Shown piece by piece: positions 44,913 through 59,490 of a stretch of DNA of 64,000 bases. Location of the stretch: positions 62,474,570-62,538,569 of the forward strand of contig NC_084667.1 of NCBI RefSeq assembly GCF_028389875.1, in the 5' to 3' direction. A model generated the notes under the pieces. It made no database searches. It saw nothing but the letters and a program-made list of their open reading frames with translations, and was not told where the DNA came from. Position 1 is the stretch's first letter, and the number at the start of each line of letters is the position of its first letter. This DNA comes from Rhea pennata. Taxonomy: Eukaryota; Chordata; Aves; Rheiformes; Rheidae. A program made the position numbers and the translations under genes.

Positions 44913-46974
44913 AACTGTGGGGATTTCAGTATTGTTTATTCTACTAAAAAAGTATAGAAGAATGAAGTTGTTACTGTCTTTCTTTAATTAGCTGAAGTGT
45001 GTGTATTGCTTAGCTTCTTGTAAATAAACATTTTATGTATGTATAAAATCTGATATGCCTTCTGAGGCTCCATTGGGCTGAGTTAAGACTTTCAAAAACA
45101 AGCCAAAAAGCTTCTCTGTTCTCCTACTTTAAAAGCTTAACTTTTCTGATAATTTAATTATATTGCTTTGTAACTAAATATATTTTGGTATTATCTGACT
45201 TTTTTATATCACTAATGCTGAGTATAATGATTAAAAAGCAGCTTTTTCTTCTGTGGTTTAAGTGCAGAGGAATGAAACAAGAAAAAATTTACATGGGAAT
45301 TTGTACAATACAGTAGTCCTGCATTTTCAATATGTGCACTATTAAATACATCTCTATCTGACATTTATTTATGTTTGTATGCTCTTACCTGGTGTGTCTT
45401 AACACTGCATTATGGCTTTGATGTTGACTTTACTTTTAAAGAGGCTGTTGTGTCATCAGAGGTGGCAGGTCCCCTAGATATCTGGTTTGTGGCCGAGCAC
45501 TCGTCTTAAGGGGCCTTTCTCTGGGAATGAATACCTGCAACTTGGTCTCCAACCGAGTTCGTGGCGTGCCTCAAATCGTACTTGTTCTAGATGTGAGGTT
45601 AGTGTTCTGTGTGCATTGCATGCTGGTCTTACTTATTGGAGGTTTATTTTGCTTTCATTTTTGTATAGATACTCTTTTTACTCAGAAGTCTGTAGAGGTA
45701 GATCAGTAAGGATGCAATGTAGGAAAGTAATTGATTGGGAAGAAAAAAAAAATCTGTATTTTAATACTAGACATCTGAAAATGGACCAATTTCAGTACTA
45801 CCTGTGAAAGAGGAAGAGGGAATTTATTCGTTTTTTCTGCCAGGATTTGTAATGGTAGAGGAGTGTCCGAGGATGAAGATATGCATGCACATGATTCATA
45901 AGGCATGTGATCTTTTCAAGCATGTTTAGCATCTTGAGAAATTGGACAGAAGTCTAACATGTAATTCACAATATGTCCCCCCAGCCATTAAAAATACATA
46001 TGTTAGATTACTTAAACCATCCAAAAATAAGATTGGTTAAATTTTAAATGCATGTATCCCATTCTTGTAATTTCAAGTTATGTGCCTCTTGCCTCCTATC
46101 ATTCTTGCACCTTCTTCAGGGACCTAATAAAATTAGTTTACTTTACTTCCAGGTTTTCTAAAACTTGTATATATTTAGGTTGAAAACAGACTTCAGTTCA
46201 AAGTATAATTTTTATTTTTAGACAGAGAATTTCTGTTATAAGTACCTATTTTAAGGAAGAAAAACTATCTACAATAACAATTTACTTTGCTACCTGAATT
46301 TTATGAAATTTATTGAGCTTCTAATACGTTTATCAGATAGTTTCCATGGCATTAAAGAGTTACTATAGTGGCAACAAAAGAGCGCACTGCCTAGTCAAAA
46401 AGGGGAGATCTCTTTGCACTTTGTGTTTGCTTTTGCCTGTTATCTTATTTCCCTACAGGTGAGATTTTTTTATTTTAATCTGTTCTTATGGATCTTATCT
46501 TTAGGTCAAATGCCAAAGTTCCTAAATAGTCAAAAATCCTATCAACTTCAAAACACTTTTGCCTAAATGAGAGCTGCAAGACGTTAGCTTTCTCTTTCAG
46601 AACCAGCTACATTTGATCTTTTTTTTAATCTTCCTTCTCACAAGATTTTTTTTTTTTTAAAATCTGTATTATTTTTTCAGAATTATGAGTACAACCTTCA
46701 GAATTGCACTTATAGGAAATAGTTATTATTTTCTGAATAGCAGCAGAAGAAAGACATAACCTGTATTTACTCTTGACTTCTGTGGGGATTGACTACTTGT
46801 AATATCTGTGCTATTATTCACTTGCAAAATTGGACTTAAAATTTGGAAAGCTTTGCAAATACCAGTAAACTATTAATAAAATACCTAAGCTTAAATACTT
46901 TCTCCTAATTTATAAATAGGAATGTAGGAAAATGATAGAGAACTTTCCAAAACTGAATTTTGTTGTATTTCCAT

Positions 46975-47032
46975 AACTGAAAATAGAACCCAGGACTCTT
47001 GGTTTATTGACTAGAAGATACCCTGGGATTTG
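46975..47032 (+). mobile_element. MIR/CORE-SINE 3' end remnant
   Basis: gaaaatagaacccaggactc followed by ttggtttattgactagaaga parallels the 3' part of CORE-SINEs (ggaatagaacccagg, then a gactc segment, then a ctaaccactagac segment). Only the end is recognisable. Confidence 0.5.
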
Positions 47033-48091
47033 GTTTGTGCTGTACGTAATCAGTGGTGAATCAGACATCAATCCTGGAAGTAGGTTTAATAATTTTGCAC
47101 TTCCGGTTGAAGTAAGTGTGGACAGGATGGGCTGTCACTGTGTAAAGACTTCAGAATAGGGCCACAGTCCCAGAAGGGTGAAGGAATTATCCCATTACAT
47201 AATATATTTCTTAAGCTGTGCGGAGTTCTTGTCATACGTGATATTTTTTACTTGTGCTCTTAGCGTTGTTTTTTGAATAGATGTCTAGCTTTCTTTTTTT
47301 TAAAAAAAAATCTGATGGTTATACAATTAATTTTTCTATAATCTTAAAGATTTCTGGCAATTTCTGAACGGTATTTGTTTGATAGGACTTTAGAAAAGGC
47401 CATATACAAATTCTATCTTTTTGAAACTTTCTATGTTAAATACTGCCTCCCACATTTAGAATGTGGTTTGGTAGAATTAGAATTCTTGTACAGTAGTTGA
47501 AATGCTGATTTGAGCTTAAGATTATAGTAAAGGAATACCTTTTATGTTAGCTGTATATTAATGAATTTACAATTGGTGAGAAGTTCTGTGTACTTAGACC
47601 TGTTCTTCTAATGATTTCTTTTTACATTCATTTATCTTTATTTATTTATCTATCTGTAAGTCTATTTAGGGTGGGAGGTTTTTCTACAGACTATCTAGAC
47701 TTTAACATGACCAAACCCATGTGGTTTTAGTCATTATTTGTACAGTATGTCTCTATAAGATGCTTCCTAGTGTATTTATTTTCCTAATAATATTAGAGTT
47801 TTCTTTTCTGTGTCCAAGTGTAAGCCTTTGGGTCTGTAATAGACCCTTATGTTTCTGTAATAAGGACTTCTTCTATATGCCTTCTGCAGAGTAGCTTTGA
47901 TGAATGTAAATTCTGTTTTAGCCACGCAGTTACTTCTTTAGAGTACACTTGGTTCTTGGATGTATAGTACTACTTTGATTATGATGTTGAACTTTACCGT
48001 TGTGAAAAGTACATTTTTCCATATCTCTGAGAAGTATCTGTTTGCGGTTATTAAATATGTATGTGTAGAATGTGTGTAATACATACAAAAC

Positions 48092-48135
48092 ATATATATA
48101 TATCATATATATATATATATTCACATTATATATAA
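48092..48135. repeat. TA microsatellite with interruptions
   Basis: Alternating TA tracts are interrupted by tcat and tcacat. The tract is self-complementary and likely unstable. Confidence 0.9.
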
Positions 48136-48831
48136 ATCTAGTTTTTGAGTTGACTTGTTTTCTGTCAGTTTTTCAATATTTAATAGTTAATGATGAGATA
48201 CTATTTTTCTTTGTTGGTAAAGCTTTATGTTTAGGAGGCAATCCCTTAGTGTTCATCCATTTTAAACAAGTGCCTTCCTTAAAGAGAGTACAATAATTTG
48301 TGCTCCCTGTAGTGGGAGGAAGACAATGTTCATATACAACATCATATACAACGTTTTCCCCTATATTTTTTTCATTCAATCTAATGTGGTTTATTTGGCT
48401 CAGTTTTGCCAAAGATGCTTAGATGTAACGTGTGAGAGGATTCCTTGAGTTCAGTGGGATTTTGTAGGCTTGGACATTTATGTTTAGTATGGAACTTCGT
48501 AATCTTGATAGCTACCTAGCTCTCGAATGTCATCAAATGAACACACTTTATTTCATAAAAGGTTAAGGAAAATCTGTTGAATACTATGAGCCTCGTGTCA
48601 GAAGACAGATATGGCAGGGCTTATCTTAGTTCGAACCCTTAGTGATTATAAATGTCAGTCTTTGTTGCAGATGCAGTTACATGAGGTTCTTTTTCTTGTG
48701 GCAAAGCTTGCTTGAGAAGTTCCCGAGCTTGCACCACAGTTCACTGCCTCTCGTTTATTCTGGGACAAGTATTTATGAGGCCACAGTGTAAACCAGATCA
48801 TTAAAACCAGAGTTGCACGTCTTCCCATTCT

Positions 48832-48861
48832 TTCTCTCTCTCTCTCTCTTTTTTTTTTTTT
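48832..48861. repeat. (TC)n followed by poly-T
   Basis: About nine TC units followed directly by a T run of about 12. Confidence 0.9.
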
Positions 48862-51800
48862 AATCTTCATAATTTCATGGATATGCTTCATCCCAGTGTC
48901 TTCTCAAAGAGTTAAATTGTCAGAACTGAAATGGTGGCGAACTTCTACATAGGGTTGCTAGCTTCTCTACATGTGGCTTTCTGTTTTTTTAAAAAAAGAA
49001 AAGAGCATCTGTAACAAGCATTCTCAAAGACTAAGACAGCAGCCCAAGGAACTGGTGTAAAAAAAAAAAATTTAGCTTAGTAGTGGCACTTTGAAAAACC
49101 GCCTGTTTTGAGGGATGAATAGTTTTGATCAGAAGTAATAATGGTTTATAGTAGTAGCTTGTTGTAGGTCTTTGACCAGTAGATTTTTCTAGTTGATAGT
49201 TATGTGTCCATAATTTTGAAAATGTATGTGGTGTTAGATTTATTTTGTATAGTAATGTATTTTTCAACCTTCTACAGAAAGTTTATTCTTCAAGTCACGG
49301 TATGTCAGATGCTGATTAGTTCTCCATTATGCTCTCCACTTGAAAACAAACTATATGAGAATTTAATTTTTTAAAACACTTCAACATTTTGATTTTTTCG
49401 TTAATACATTTTTATATAATAGGATCATTTTGTTACGTATATGTCATTTATTCATTTTTGCCATTGTTTTTTCCTTTCTGATCCATGTGACAGGTCCTTA
49501 CCATGGTAGTTTTCCTAGAATATCAAGTGTGTGGCACTTTCCCTAGCATCTGCAAGAGTTTATGGCAGAGAAGGAACACAGTCTAACAGAGTTGATATTC
49601 CTGGATAAATAGGTAGAAGGTGAGGAAGAGATAGAGATCCTTTTTAGGGAATCTGGTGAAAGGGGAAAAAAAAGAAAAGCAGATTGCTGTGAAGCCTGTT
49701 GAACATTGCTGTGCATACTGATAACTGTGTTGTAACAGTGGCTTCAAGGTATCCCCTGATCTGAAGAGCTTGTTTTAATAATTTAATCTTGGATGTTGCA
49801 GCTGACCACGTTATAATTGAGGTGGAGGTAAGCAGTAATTTTGATTATAAAAAGTTTGTGCATAATTTGATATTTTTCAGTCATTAAATGTTGAAGATTT
49901 TATGAATTTTAAAGATAACATCTTGCTATAGATCATCAATCACAGCTACAGTCATCTTTAGTTGATGGGTATTTTTGCAGAACTTGATGTAAATCATCAG
50001 TAGTATCTCAGGGATGATGAATAAATGCAGGTAACTCTGTGTGTTCCTAGAAGTATTCATTTTTAGGACTTGACACCCAGTTGGAGATAACGGTTAAGCA
50101 GTCAGATATAGTAATTTTATCAGAAAAATCTAGTACCCTCGTGAAGACAGACGTTAAGCTGAAATTGTAGGTTGGCTAGAGAAGTACTGTACTGTCAGAT
50201 TTTGATCAAAACGATGAAATAAATAAAACCTATGTACTTACCCATTTTGCACTGTTCATTGTGAATAGTGGGGAGATATAAATGGAATTTGTTATCTGGT
50301 GGTTGAGAAACATTTCTTTAGTTATCCTTTTATCATATGGTTAAGAAGATCTATCTTCAGAATTGCTACTTTTTAATGAGTTTGCAACTCTTCTTTTTTT
50401 AAGAAGAATGAATAAAATGATTAATGTTATGAAGAAGAAATAACTGTTTTGTGTTGATTGTGATCTTTGGCATTACTCAAAGATTTTCAGGAAGTCTTGG
50501 AGATACTTTGAGATTTTCCATTACTCTTTTCATCATGCTTTTGTGGTATTCAGTTGATTTGAGCCACCTTTATGTTGTCTGAGATTTCTGTGCATCTCTG
50601 CTGTGCTGTGGGTCTCACTTCATACTCCCCTGACTTTTGTTGCTTGCTTATTCTGTTTGCTTGTACCAAGCTTGTATTTCCAAGATTTAAAATGCAGGTT
50701 GCAGTCAAGTTGTGTGTTGCTGCTTTCCAGATTTTGAACATACTAATGAGTCGTCTTCATTTACAATGTAATCTATATAAGTCAAATTTAAAATACTGCA
50801 AATTGATATTGGAGGTATTCAGAAACTGATGAAAGGATGATTCAAGATTAGGATAATTATATAGTTTTATTTTTCTTTTATGTCAATCAGGAGGATATAA
50901 TGAGAATGCATAAACTTCCATTAATGTATTGTGCACTTTAAAATTCCCACAGTGGGGTATAAATGTTGTATGCAGCCTCCCCCCCCTTTTTTTTTCTTTC
51001 TTTTAAGAAAGTCGATCTATTAAGTGACTTCAGTTTTGAACAGTTAACTTGGGTGTTTATAGAGAACATTTTTTTTTTCCACCGATGTGGAAAGGAAGCT
51101 GCAAAGGATGATGATTACAGCCGAGATAAAACTTTAATTGAGGTGGTGAAGATAACAAGCTGCCAAATTTACTCTCTTTTGGTAACATTCACAATATTCA
51201 ACAAGTAAGTTATCTTCGGCATTTTCAAATAGTATTTTGGGGATACAATTTGAAGACTTGTACTGAGGTGATACTTTTTCATTTCTTTTTCTTTGTTTTT
51301 TATCACTGTCTTCACTTCTCTTTCTACTTCCTTCAGTAACCTCTGAGGGATATCATATGCTTACTTTTCCACAAGAGGGTGATAAAACTCACTCACACAT
51401 GTGAAAACAAGCATTCCGTGTGGAGTGGATAGCAGAGGTTATTGAAGTTCTTAATACAATAAAATTAGCTGTATTTATAAAGCAAAACAATATTCATCTT
51501 AAAATCCATCAGCCTGTTAGAGTGGTTGTTTGTGTGCACATTTGGAGACAAGACGAGACCTGCCAGGACAGAGATCCACCCTGTGAAGAGCATGCCAGCT
51601 CCATCCTGCCTCTGTTGCAGTAATCAGACCTCGCTGCAGGAGAGTCTCTTCCCTTTCTTCTACTCATGCAGTAATTTACCTTGGCCTTCCTTCTTTTCTG
51701 TTCATTATCAGAAGAGACAGAGGCACTCTTTGACCCAACCTTGACGCTAACAAACCGCAATGGCTAAAATTTCTATTTACCTTTTAATAGAAAATTTTAC

Positions 51801-54800
51801 CTTTTAAAAAATGCAAAAAAGGTGGAACAAGCAAGAGGGAAAGATAGAGGAAATACCTACCACTCTCATTTGTTTTCTAGTAGATAGTCTTAGTGAAAAC
51901 CTGCTTTTGACAAAAGCTAGACCTTAACAGACATTTGAGTCAAGATTAAAATCTATTCCAGTTTCCCTTAGGATTAGAGAGACCCTACTGGCTATGGATG
52001 CATTGGAGAGGGGTGGTTATCAGCTCTTCTGAGATGAGTAGCACCAGAAATGTCTGTTTTAAGTGATGGAGATGGTGGCTAAGTTTTTGAGACATGGGCT
52101 TGGATCTCAGAACTAAGTTACTAGCTGATACGCTGCATGGCAAAGGTACAGGTTTCTGTTAGCCTGTGCTTTGGATGCCTTAAACTCAGTGTCCGCTGTT
52201 GTAAACTGGTTCAGAATATCTGAGCTGCCAGATTAAATCTTGTTAACCACAGGTAATAAGGGATTTCACTTCAGTTCTTTACTGTTAGAAATGGGATATA
52301 TACTTTGGGGTAGACATAAGCTAAGCAGCAAAAAGGCTTCTGGAAAAATTCTCGACACTTGATTATGATTAGTCAAAAGGAAACCTGGCAAGGAAGGAGA
52401 AAGCAACAAAAAGTGCCTATGGTTATGTTTACTCCATCCTTCCATTAGTGTATCACAGAGTGAATATTCAGGTCACAGAGAGAAATTTCTCGCTCTTCCT
52501 CGTTTTAAGGAATTAAAAACTGATGCCCCAAATAAGCGAAAAAGATGCAGAGTCTTGTCTGACTGTCTCTTAAGAAGACAAACACGAAGCTAGTGATCTC
52601 TTTGAATATCTCAATATTTGTCTGCCCTTTGTAATAGGAATTTCCAAAGGCTGGAGAAATCTGTCAGATTTACTAGGACAAGTCTATTCCTCTTCATCTT
52701 TTTCCATATCCTGTTCTCCCTACCCTACCAAGTGCATGATGAGCACAGTCCAGTTCAAGAAACAGTATGTGGAGCACCTTGCTTCCTGGCTGAGAAGTTT
52801 AAGCTTTGATTCAGGTGTCTCCAAGTCTCTATCTTTCAGTTAGGACAGGTCCATTCAGTTGCAACACTTTAGGGGGGATATCTCCCTTCCCCAAGTGACC
52901 TCTCTACAAAAAACAAATCCAAATCATTTTTACAGTGTCTGCATATGGTTCTGAGTTGGTTCTGGAAGAGTGTAAGGGAATTAGTGTGTGTGGGGGAATT
53001 AAGAGTGTGATTCTAATCTACATTAAGCAGTGCAAAAGTATTTTTCTTAAATTTTCAGGATATTCCCCTAAGTAATATACCCGGAATATCTGTAAACAGA
53101 GGTAACTAAGTGGCTAGAAACAGGTTTTAAAGTGTCTATCAGTTTATCTCTGAGTGAGTAGCCTCTACTCTTTCCTGCTTGGTAAGGAACAGCCATTCCT
53201 GTCGCAGAAACTTCCTTAATCAAGGATTCTGCAGAGAGGAGAGTTGACGTGCCCTTCAGAGTAAATTCTGAAGTGACCTCATTTGACACGAGTATGTTGT
53301 TGGTCTTCCCTTGTTTTGCACACTTGATTCTAGCATGAACAGGCATCTAATCACAGCACAAATTCATTTGAGAAGTTACTTCACTAGTGGTGAAATGTGC
53401 CAAAACTTCATGATCAATAAGAAGCAAAATGTGGAGAAGTGAGCATGTTTTCATGTTTATTTGTTTTTGGATAAATATTACTGTTACAGATTTTTTTTTT
53501 AAAAAAAAACCCTGATATTTCAATTAAAATTAATGGCAAAGCTTTATGGTAATAAGTAATATAGAGTAATAAAGCTCAGACTTTTTTTCACTGCAGTTGT
53601 ACTTCCTAGGTGAAGCATTCAATACTTAATAAAATTTGCCCATGTGTTTTTGAATGTCTTGAGCAATGGGACCTGTCTCACTTCCAGAGCTGCTGCAGAG
53701 AGAGTTGAATAGGGTTCCCACCTGTGCCCGGTGCGTTTTGGGAGAAGAGTCGAATGGGTGAAAGGGAAGTAGTTCAGCCTCCCCCCGTTACTAGATGCAG
53801 TGGTTAGGTGGACAGTGCCTTCCCCCTCTTTTGAACTTGGGCTGCATTTATGGTTAATGCTGTTTTTCTGCATCGTTATTTCCCAGGTTTCTTGTGCCTA
53901 TTGAATATCTTTATTTGGGATTATTTTTCCCAGATGTATTAGTTGGTGTTTTGCCAAACTGAATTTCACTTTATCTTCCAGCCATGTAAGGAAATTGCTT
54001 AGTTTCTTCTCTATTATTTCTGACTTTACTGCTACTGAAAGTTCCCTATCTAATGTCATCAGAAGATGTTATCTATATGCCTTATAAATCATTAAGGAAG
54101 ATATTAATGCCTGGACTAAATTGATTCTTATGTCTCACTGGCGTTGCTTTCCAGTTGGGTACTTTGATGTTTTTATCCTTTTATTTTCAGGCTTCTAGGC
54201 AGCGTTCACTTTCTCTGCCTCTCCTATCCCCCAAAAATTGAATCAGTTTTAAATGTAGAACTTAAGGGGAAAACAGAAGTGTGATTTTGTTTCTCATGTT
54301 GGAATAGGGCAAACTGGGTAGATCCGATTAGAACTGAAATTGAAGCTATATTATAATCATTGCCTGTATACTTTGCATTGATTTCAATATGCTATCTTCA
54401 TACTTTAATTTGTATAGTAGTAGTTCTTAAATGATAAATTACTAAGGAAATATTTTCCTAGTGGAATGTGCTTTCTATTTTTGTATATCGTCTTGAGAAC
54501 AGAATGTGATTCCTTTCTGTAGGGTCAGCTATTTGAAATACATGCCTATGTTTTTTTTCTAACTGCATAATCTATAATCCTCAATATGTCTTTAATCCAC
54601 TTTAGCTCTTACAGAACTACATCTTCAGAGTAGAGAATAATATAGTATGCTGGATAGAATTTAGGTTTATAAAGTTTGGAAAGATTAATTTGATTTTTGA
54701 AGTCAGTATTGATAGACTTTGACAAATACCAAATATAAGAAATTACTAGTTAAATTAAATACTCATATTTCTTATGGAATGATCAAAATGAAATAAGTTT

Positions 54801-55071
54801 TCTAGTATTTCATATCTGGAAATGTGCTAAAATGAAAGATGGAATTTACAATCTGGCTAATCTTAATATCTTCGATAGACTTGAAGGAAAGGAATTTGAT
54901 TTATTTTATTTTGATTCTTTATGGTTATTGTCTGAAGTAGAATTGAACTTAATGTTTACGTTTTTAAACATGATGAAGGTAGAAAATAAGCTGGATTTCT
55001 TAGCATTTCTTAGCATTGGCCACTTGCAATGGAGCGAATGCATTAATTTGAAACAAATTTAGCCCTGGATT

Positions 55072-55074
<3 letters not shown>

Positions 55075-55111
<37 letters not shown>
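55075..55111. repeat. (TG)18 microsatellite
   Basis: An uninterrupted GT dinucleotide run of about 18 units in PPP2R5E intron 2. Confidence 0.97.
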
Positions 55112-55112
<1 letters not shown>

Positions 55113-58100
55113 TTAGAAGCCTGTCTTTAGGACAGTGAGTGCATTCTGGTATTGGTTAGTGTTTTTTGACTATTTGGTGTGTTGGTTTTGTCAATGATTG
55201 CACAGAGAGCTTCTGCTCTGGTTACTTCATTAGCAACCTTTGAAAAAATTGTCTGCGGCCTACATACGCTACCAGGCAAAACATTACCCTTACTAATGCT
55301 ACTAAAGGGGTATATTTTGAGTGACTTGATTAAACTAAGCATTTTTCAAGTCTAAGAGAAAGGGATGATCAGTGATAATTAACTATCAAAAATTCAGAAT
55401 TCTTTTTTAACACAAAAATTTTTATTTGAAACTACTTTTTGTGTGTAAATTTCAAGTACAGTACTTTTTAAGGTGAGGATTGATTTCTAAAAGCATTAGA
55501 AACAAATTTATTCTATTTATTCAAGTGCTGCTGCTGTTGCTGTTTGTTTTGGTACTTGACAGCGGTTGAAAATTGTTAGAGTAAGTAATCAGAAATCAAG
55601 TTTCTATGATTGTCTAGTACTAGATATTAGGTACCATTTTTCAGGGCACAACAAATTTCTCATTTTGCCTAGCGATAAATAAATTGATGTTAAAAAGTCT
55701 TCGGGTTTTTCAGGGGATGGTGGGGGAATAGTGATGATTTTAAGCTACAAACATACACAGCAGAGATCTTTGTTAATGAAGGCAAACGACAGCAGGCAGG
55801 GCTTCGAGTATCACCAGTGCTTCTCCAGTTCTTTTATTATATAGTCGATCATAAACACAAATTTTCTTGGTTTCATATTATAGAAAAAGATCAGAAAGCC
55901 TGTTACAGCAGTCCTGATATTTGTTATTTTTACAAATGGCTGGGAACATGTATATCATTAAAAAATCCACATGCTTATAGTACTAAACAGGAGGAAAAGT
56001 TACTGTGGAATTTCAAGACTGCAGGTGTATAAAACTTCTCAGAATTGATGAGATACATATTACAGGGAAGATTTATTTGCAGGAGCAGAGATTTTCTTTT
56101 TTTTTTTTTTTCTTTTTTCTTTTCTTTAAATAAAGTAAAGCAGCACGATCCTTCTACTTGTCCTTAAAAATGATTCTGTCTAATCCTTTCCCTGGAAGTA
56201 ATGGGAACTAATGGGAACTGGCTAACAGGGCAGGATGTGAGTCTGAAGAGCTGAACATCTTCGGTTGCATCTTTATACGCCATTGCTACCCCGTGTGGCT
56301 GTAGAGAGGGAGGGACTGCAGCACTGGCTTCTAGTGCTAATAGAACTTTATTTTTCCCAGTGAGGAAATCAGTGGGAATTAGCATTTTTTCCTTTTAGAT
56401 GACTAGAAATTGTCTTCTATGGCATTAGCTTCACTGCTTAGATTTATATTGTGCTTTCTGTCTTGCCATACTATTCTCAGTAAAAGAGCAGTTGCATGGA
56501 GACAAAGAGACTGCTGATTTAAGACTCTATAGAAGAGTCTGCTAGGCTTCAATTGTGGGAGGATACTAAATGTAGCTAAGAGGTTGGCAGATGCTACCTG
56601 GACCAAAACAGCTCAGAAATATTAAGCAGCTGTTTAAGTTTCCCTAAAAACCTTTTGATGGCTAGAAGAATTACTGGGAAAAATAAAGCGGATAGTTTTG
56701 GTTTAAAAACATATTTATTGTCTGGATGTAATTTGCTGTTCATGTTGAATTAAAAAAAATATAGAACTCGGCTTCAAATAGTCTGCTAGAGATTTGGAAA
56801 GGAAAAAACAAAAAGAGAAGAAACCGAAACCACCCCAAATCGAGCCCGTCTTCCTCTTCTCACCTCTCTTAGAGTTTTTTGGTGAATTGTACTAGCTTAT
56901 GCAACATTTTGGCTTTGATTTTTATAAAGGAGTAATTCTGAAAAGCAATGTAGTGTTGTCTTCTGAAGTTTGCAGAAAGCTCAGTCTGTTTGCTGATACT
57001 AATGTGCTTTCTCAGCTGTGAAAATTCAAAGTGTGAAAATTTACCTAAAGGGTTTGTTTTGCATGCCTACATTTTGAGACCACGATACAGAGCGGAAGAG
57101 GGAGGTGATGGGACTGTTCGTTATGAAGCGGCTGGGCCTGAGTTTCTTCTGTGGACATGCTGAGCTGTGTGCAAGGCCCACGGAGGGGAACGCTCCTCGC
57201 TGGCATCTTCCTCGTCCCTGGAGTGGCTTCTACGAGCTTCATAGTCTTGGGAGCTGGACCCTAATTTCTCCCCTTGTTTCTGTTGTGCAAAGTTACTATA
57301 CAGCATGGCTAAGTGTAGCGAAGAGGCCAAAGGAAGCCATTGCTCAGAACCACGGTAGTTAATTTAAGCAGAAAGCATGAACTTCTAATTAATTTCCAAG
57401 TGTAATTCCCTTTATGACCTGTTCCATTGGTAGAGTTGATTACAGGATCTCTGTGCTGGGTTATTAAGTAGTTAAAATTAATTGAGATATTTATGCTTCA
57501 GAAGGCCATGCGTGGGTTTAAGCATCTCTAGTAGAAGATGGTTGATGCTTTTCACCCCTCTTGACATTTTCAGGTTATTAATGTTTTGTACCTTTGGAAT
57601 ATATTTAATTTTGAATACTTACAGCTTCCGGTAGGTGTTTTAGAAATGAGGTGTTAGGGGGAATCTTTTTCAACATGTCCTGTCCATGCTTCACATAGAA
57701 CCACAAAATAACATTCAGATCAACAAGAATCTCTTGATTGAATCTATCTGAAAAGTCAGATTTCATAAAAATACTCTTCTTATTTAATTACTGTTTTGTT
57801 ACATATTATTTCAGTTAGATTTTTCTATACACAGTTTTATAAATTCTGGAATTTTAAAACTTCAAAAAGTTTATTTCTGAAAGAGTAGATAAGGAAAAAA
57901 AAGCACTTGCCCATTTTAAATATTCACTATAAAACATTTTAGGATTACCTTGCAAATTATCAGAGGCGGTTTTTGTGATTTGGATGAGCCTTTTGATTTG
58001 CCCCTGAATATCTATCTGGTTTTGGCAGAATTTTGAGCCTGTGGAAAACTGTCTTGTAACAGCTAGATAGGGATATCATAATTAAGAATGATCAAGCATT

Positions 58101-59464
58101 TAGCATCTGTTATGAACCAGAGTATGCGTGCGTCATCCTCACAGAGTAAATGAGTATGATTTGCTTCCTCTGAGCTGCGACAGAGGGGATGGTGTTTTTT
58201 CTGCAGGTGGCACTGGTGAGATCCATACGGGGATACACTGTAGAGTTCAGGAGTTTGCATACTGAACGGGCTGTAGGAGGAGGTGAGAGATGCAGGCCCA
58301 TGAAATGATTGGAGAACTGGAGGAAGTGCCTTAACACAATGTATAGAAGATTTTGTGTTGAATTTTTATCAAAATGTTGGAGAAGGGGCTTTGATCATAG
58401 GGTTTTATGGGGAGAAGATGCTGGTTAAGTACGAGAACTAATGCTTTTGGCTAAAGCTACAAGCTAGGCATGCATTTTTAACGTGGAAAACATCTGGATG
58501 CTGGCAGAAGTTTCTCGAAGAGATTTTAGATCCTCTCTGTTCTTCTGAATCAAGAGCCACCGCTTTTTATAAAAGTTGTGTTTTAGCCAGAACTAGTTAC
58601 TGGGTTTAATACAAGGAGGGTTACTTTGTTGTGGGCTGTTACGGTCTGTTTTGCTGAGATGACTGGGCTGTGCGGTCTGGTGGTCCCTTTCAGCTTTCCG
58701 TTCTCCAAATCCACGTACAACCCCAGCCTTATTTCTTCCGGGAGCTTTGAAGGTTTGTGGGAAACACAGTAATAGACTTATGAAGAAAAGGGAGGCTGTC
58801 GTGAGTTAGAATAGTTGGGTATTTCCTGGAGGGATTAAAGTCGGCCCTTTCTTCCACTTTGGATACCTTGGGTGATACTCTGCTAACTGTTGAAAACCAC
58901 TTGTGCTTTTTGCTGCACAGCCTGAATCACTGGGTCTTGATTTACGGAATGAGAGACCACTCAAAATGCAAATGAAATTGCTGGGAACTAGCCCTGTATA
59001 CTGTGTAGTGGTAAATAACATTCAGAAAAGTCAGGATACCTAAAATTGGGTGTTGAAACTTAATGGATGCTTTTATCTGAATCTTTTTATTCTTCATTTT
59101 TAAATTAGTATCTTGTGAGTAATATAACATAAAACGTCAGTCTTCAGAAATGTTATTCATGTTTTGGTTTGAGATAAACAGGAAAAAATTAAATACGTCA
59201 TTATGTGAACTCTGCTTTTATTACAGCTAAATGACTAGAAGATTCATCTAGTGTTATTTTAATAGAAATAAATATGATAGAATTATTTGTGTTTTTCTTT
59301 TAAGAATCAGAGACTAACTGCTGCAAAAGTTCTTCAAAGGTCTTGTTTAAAGGTAATGGTGGAGCATAGTGAAGCTCAGGTGTGATCCAGAATGCTACTG
59401 CCTTTTTGGCAGCCCTGCTGCTGCTTTCGTTCATTTATAGTGTGAAGTCCTTTCCTTCCCGATC

Positions 59465-59490
59465 TTTTTTTTTTTTTTTTTTTTTTTTTT
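59465..59490. repeat. Poly-T run (26 T)
   Basis: The longest homopolymer in the window. A tandem aattcattatttt duplication follows at about 59526-59552. Confidence 0.95.

Noticed and set aside
50963-51208. Open frame ending at a donor-like aacaagtaagt, considered as a cryptic exon
   Set aside because: The peptide does not match any part of PPP2R5E, and the upstream T-rich stretch lacks a convincing acceptor.
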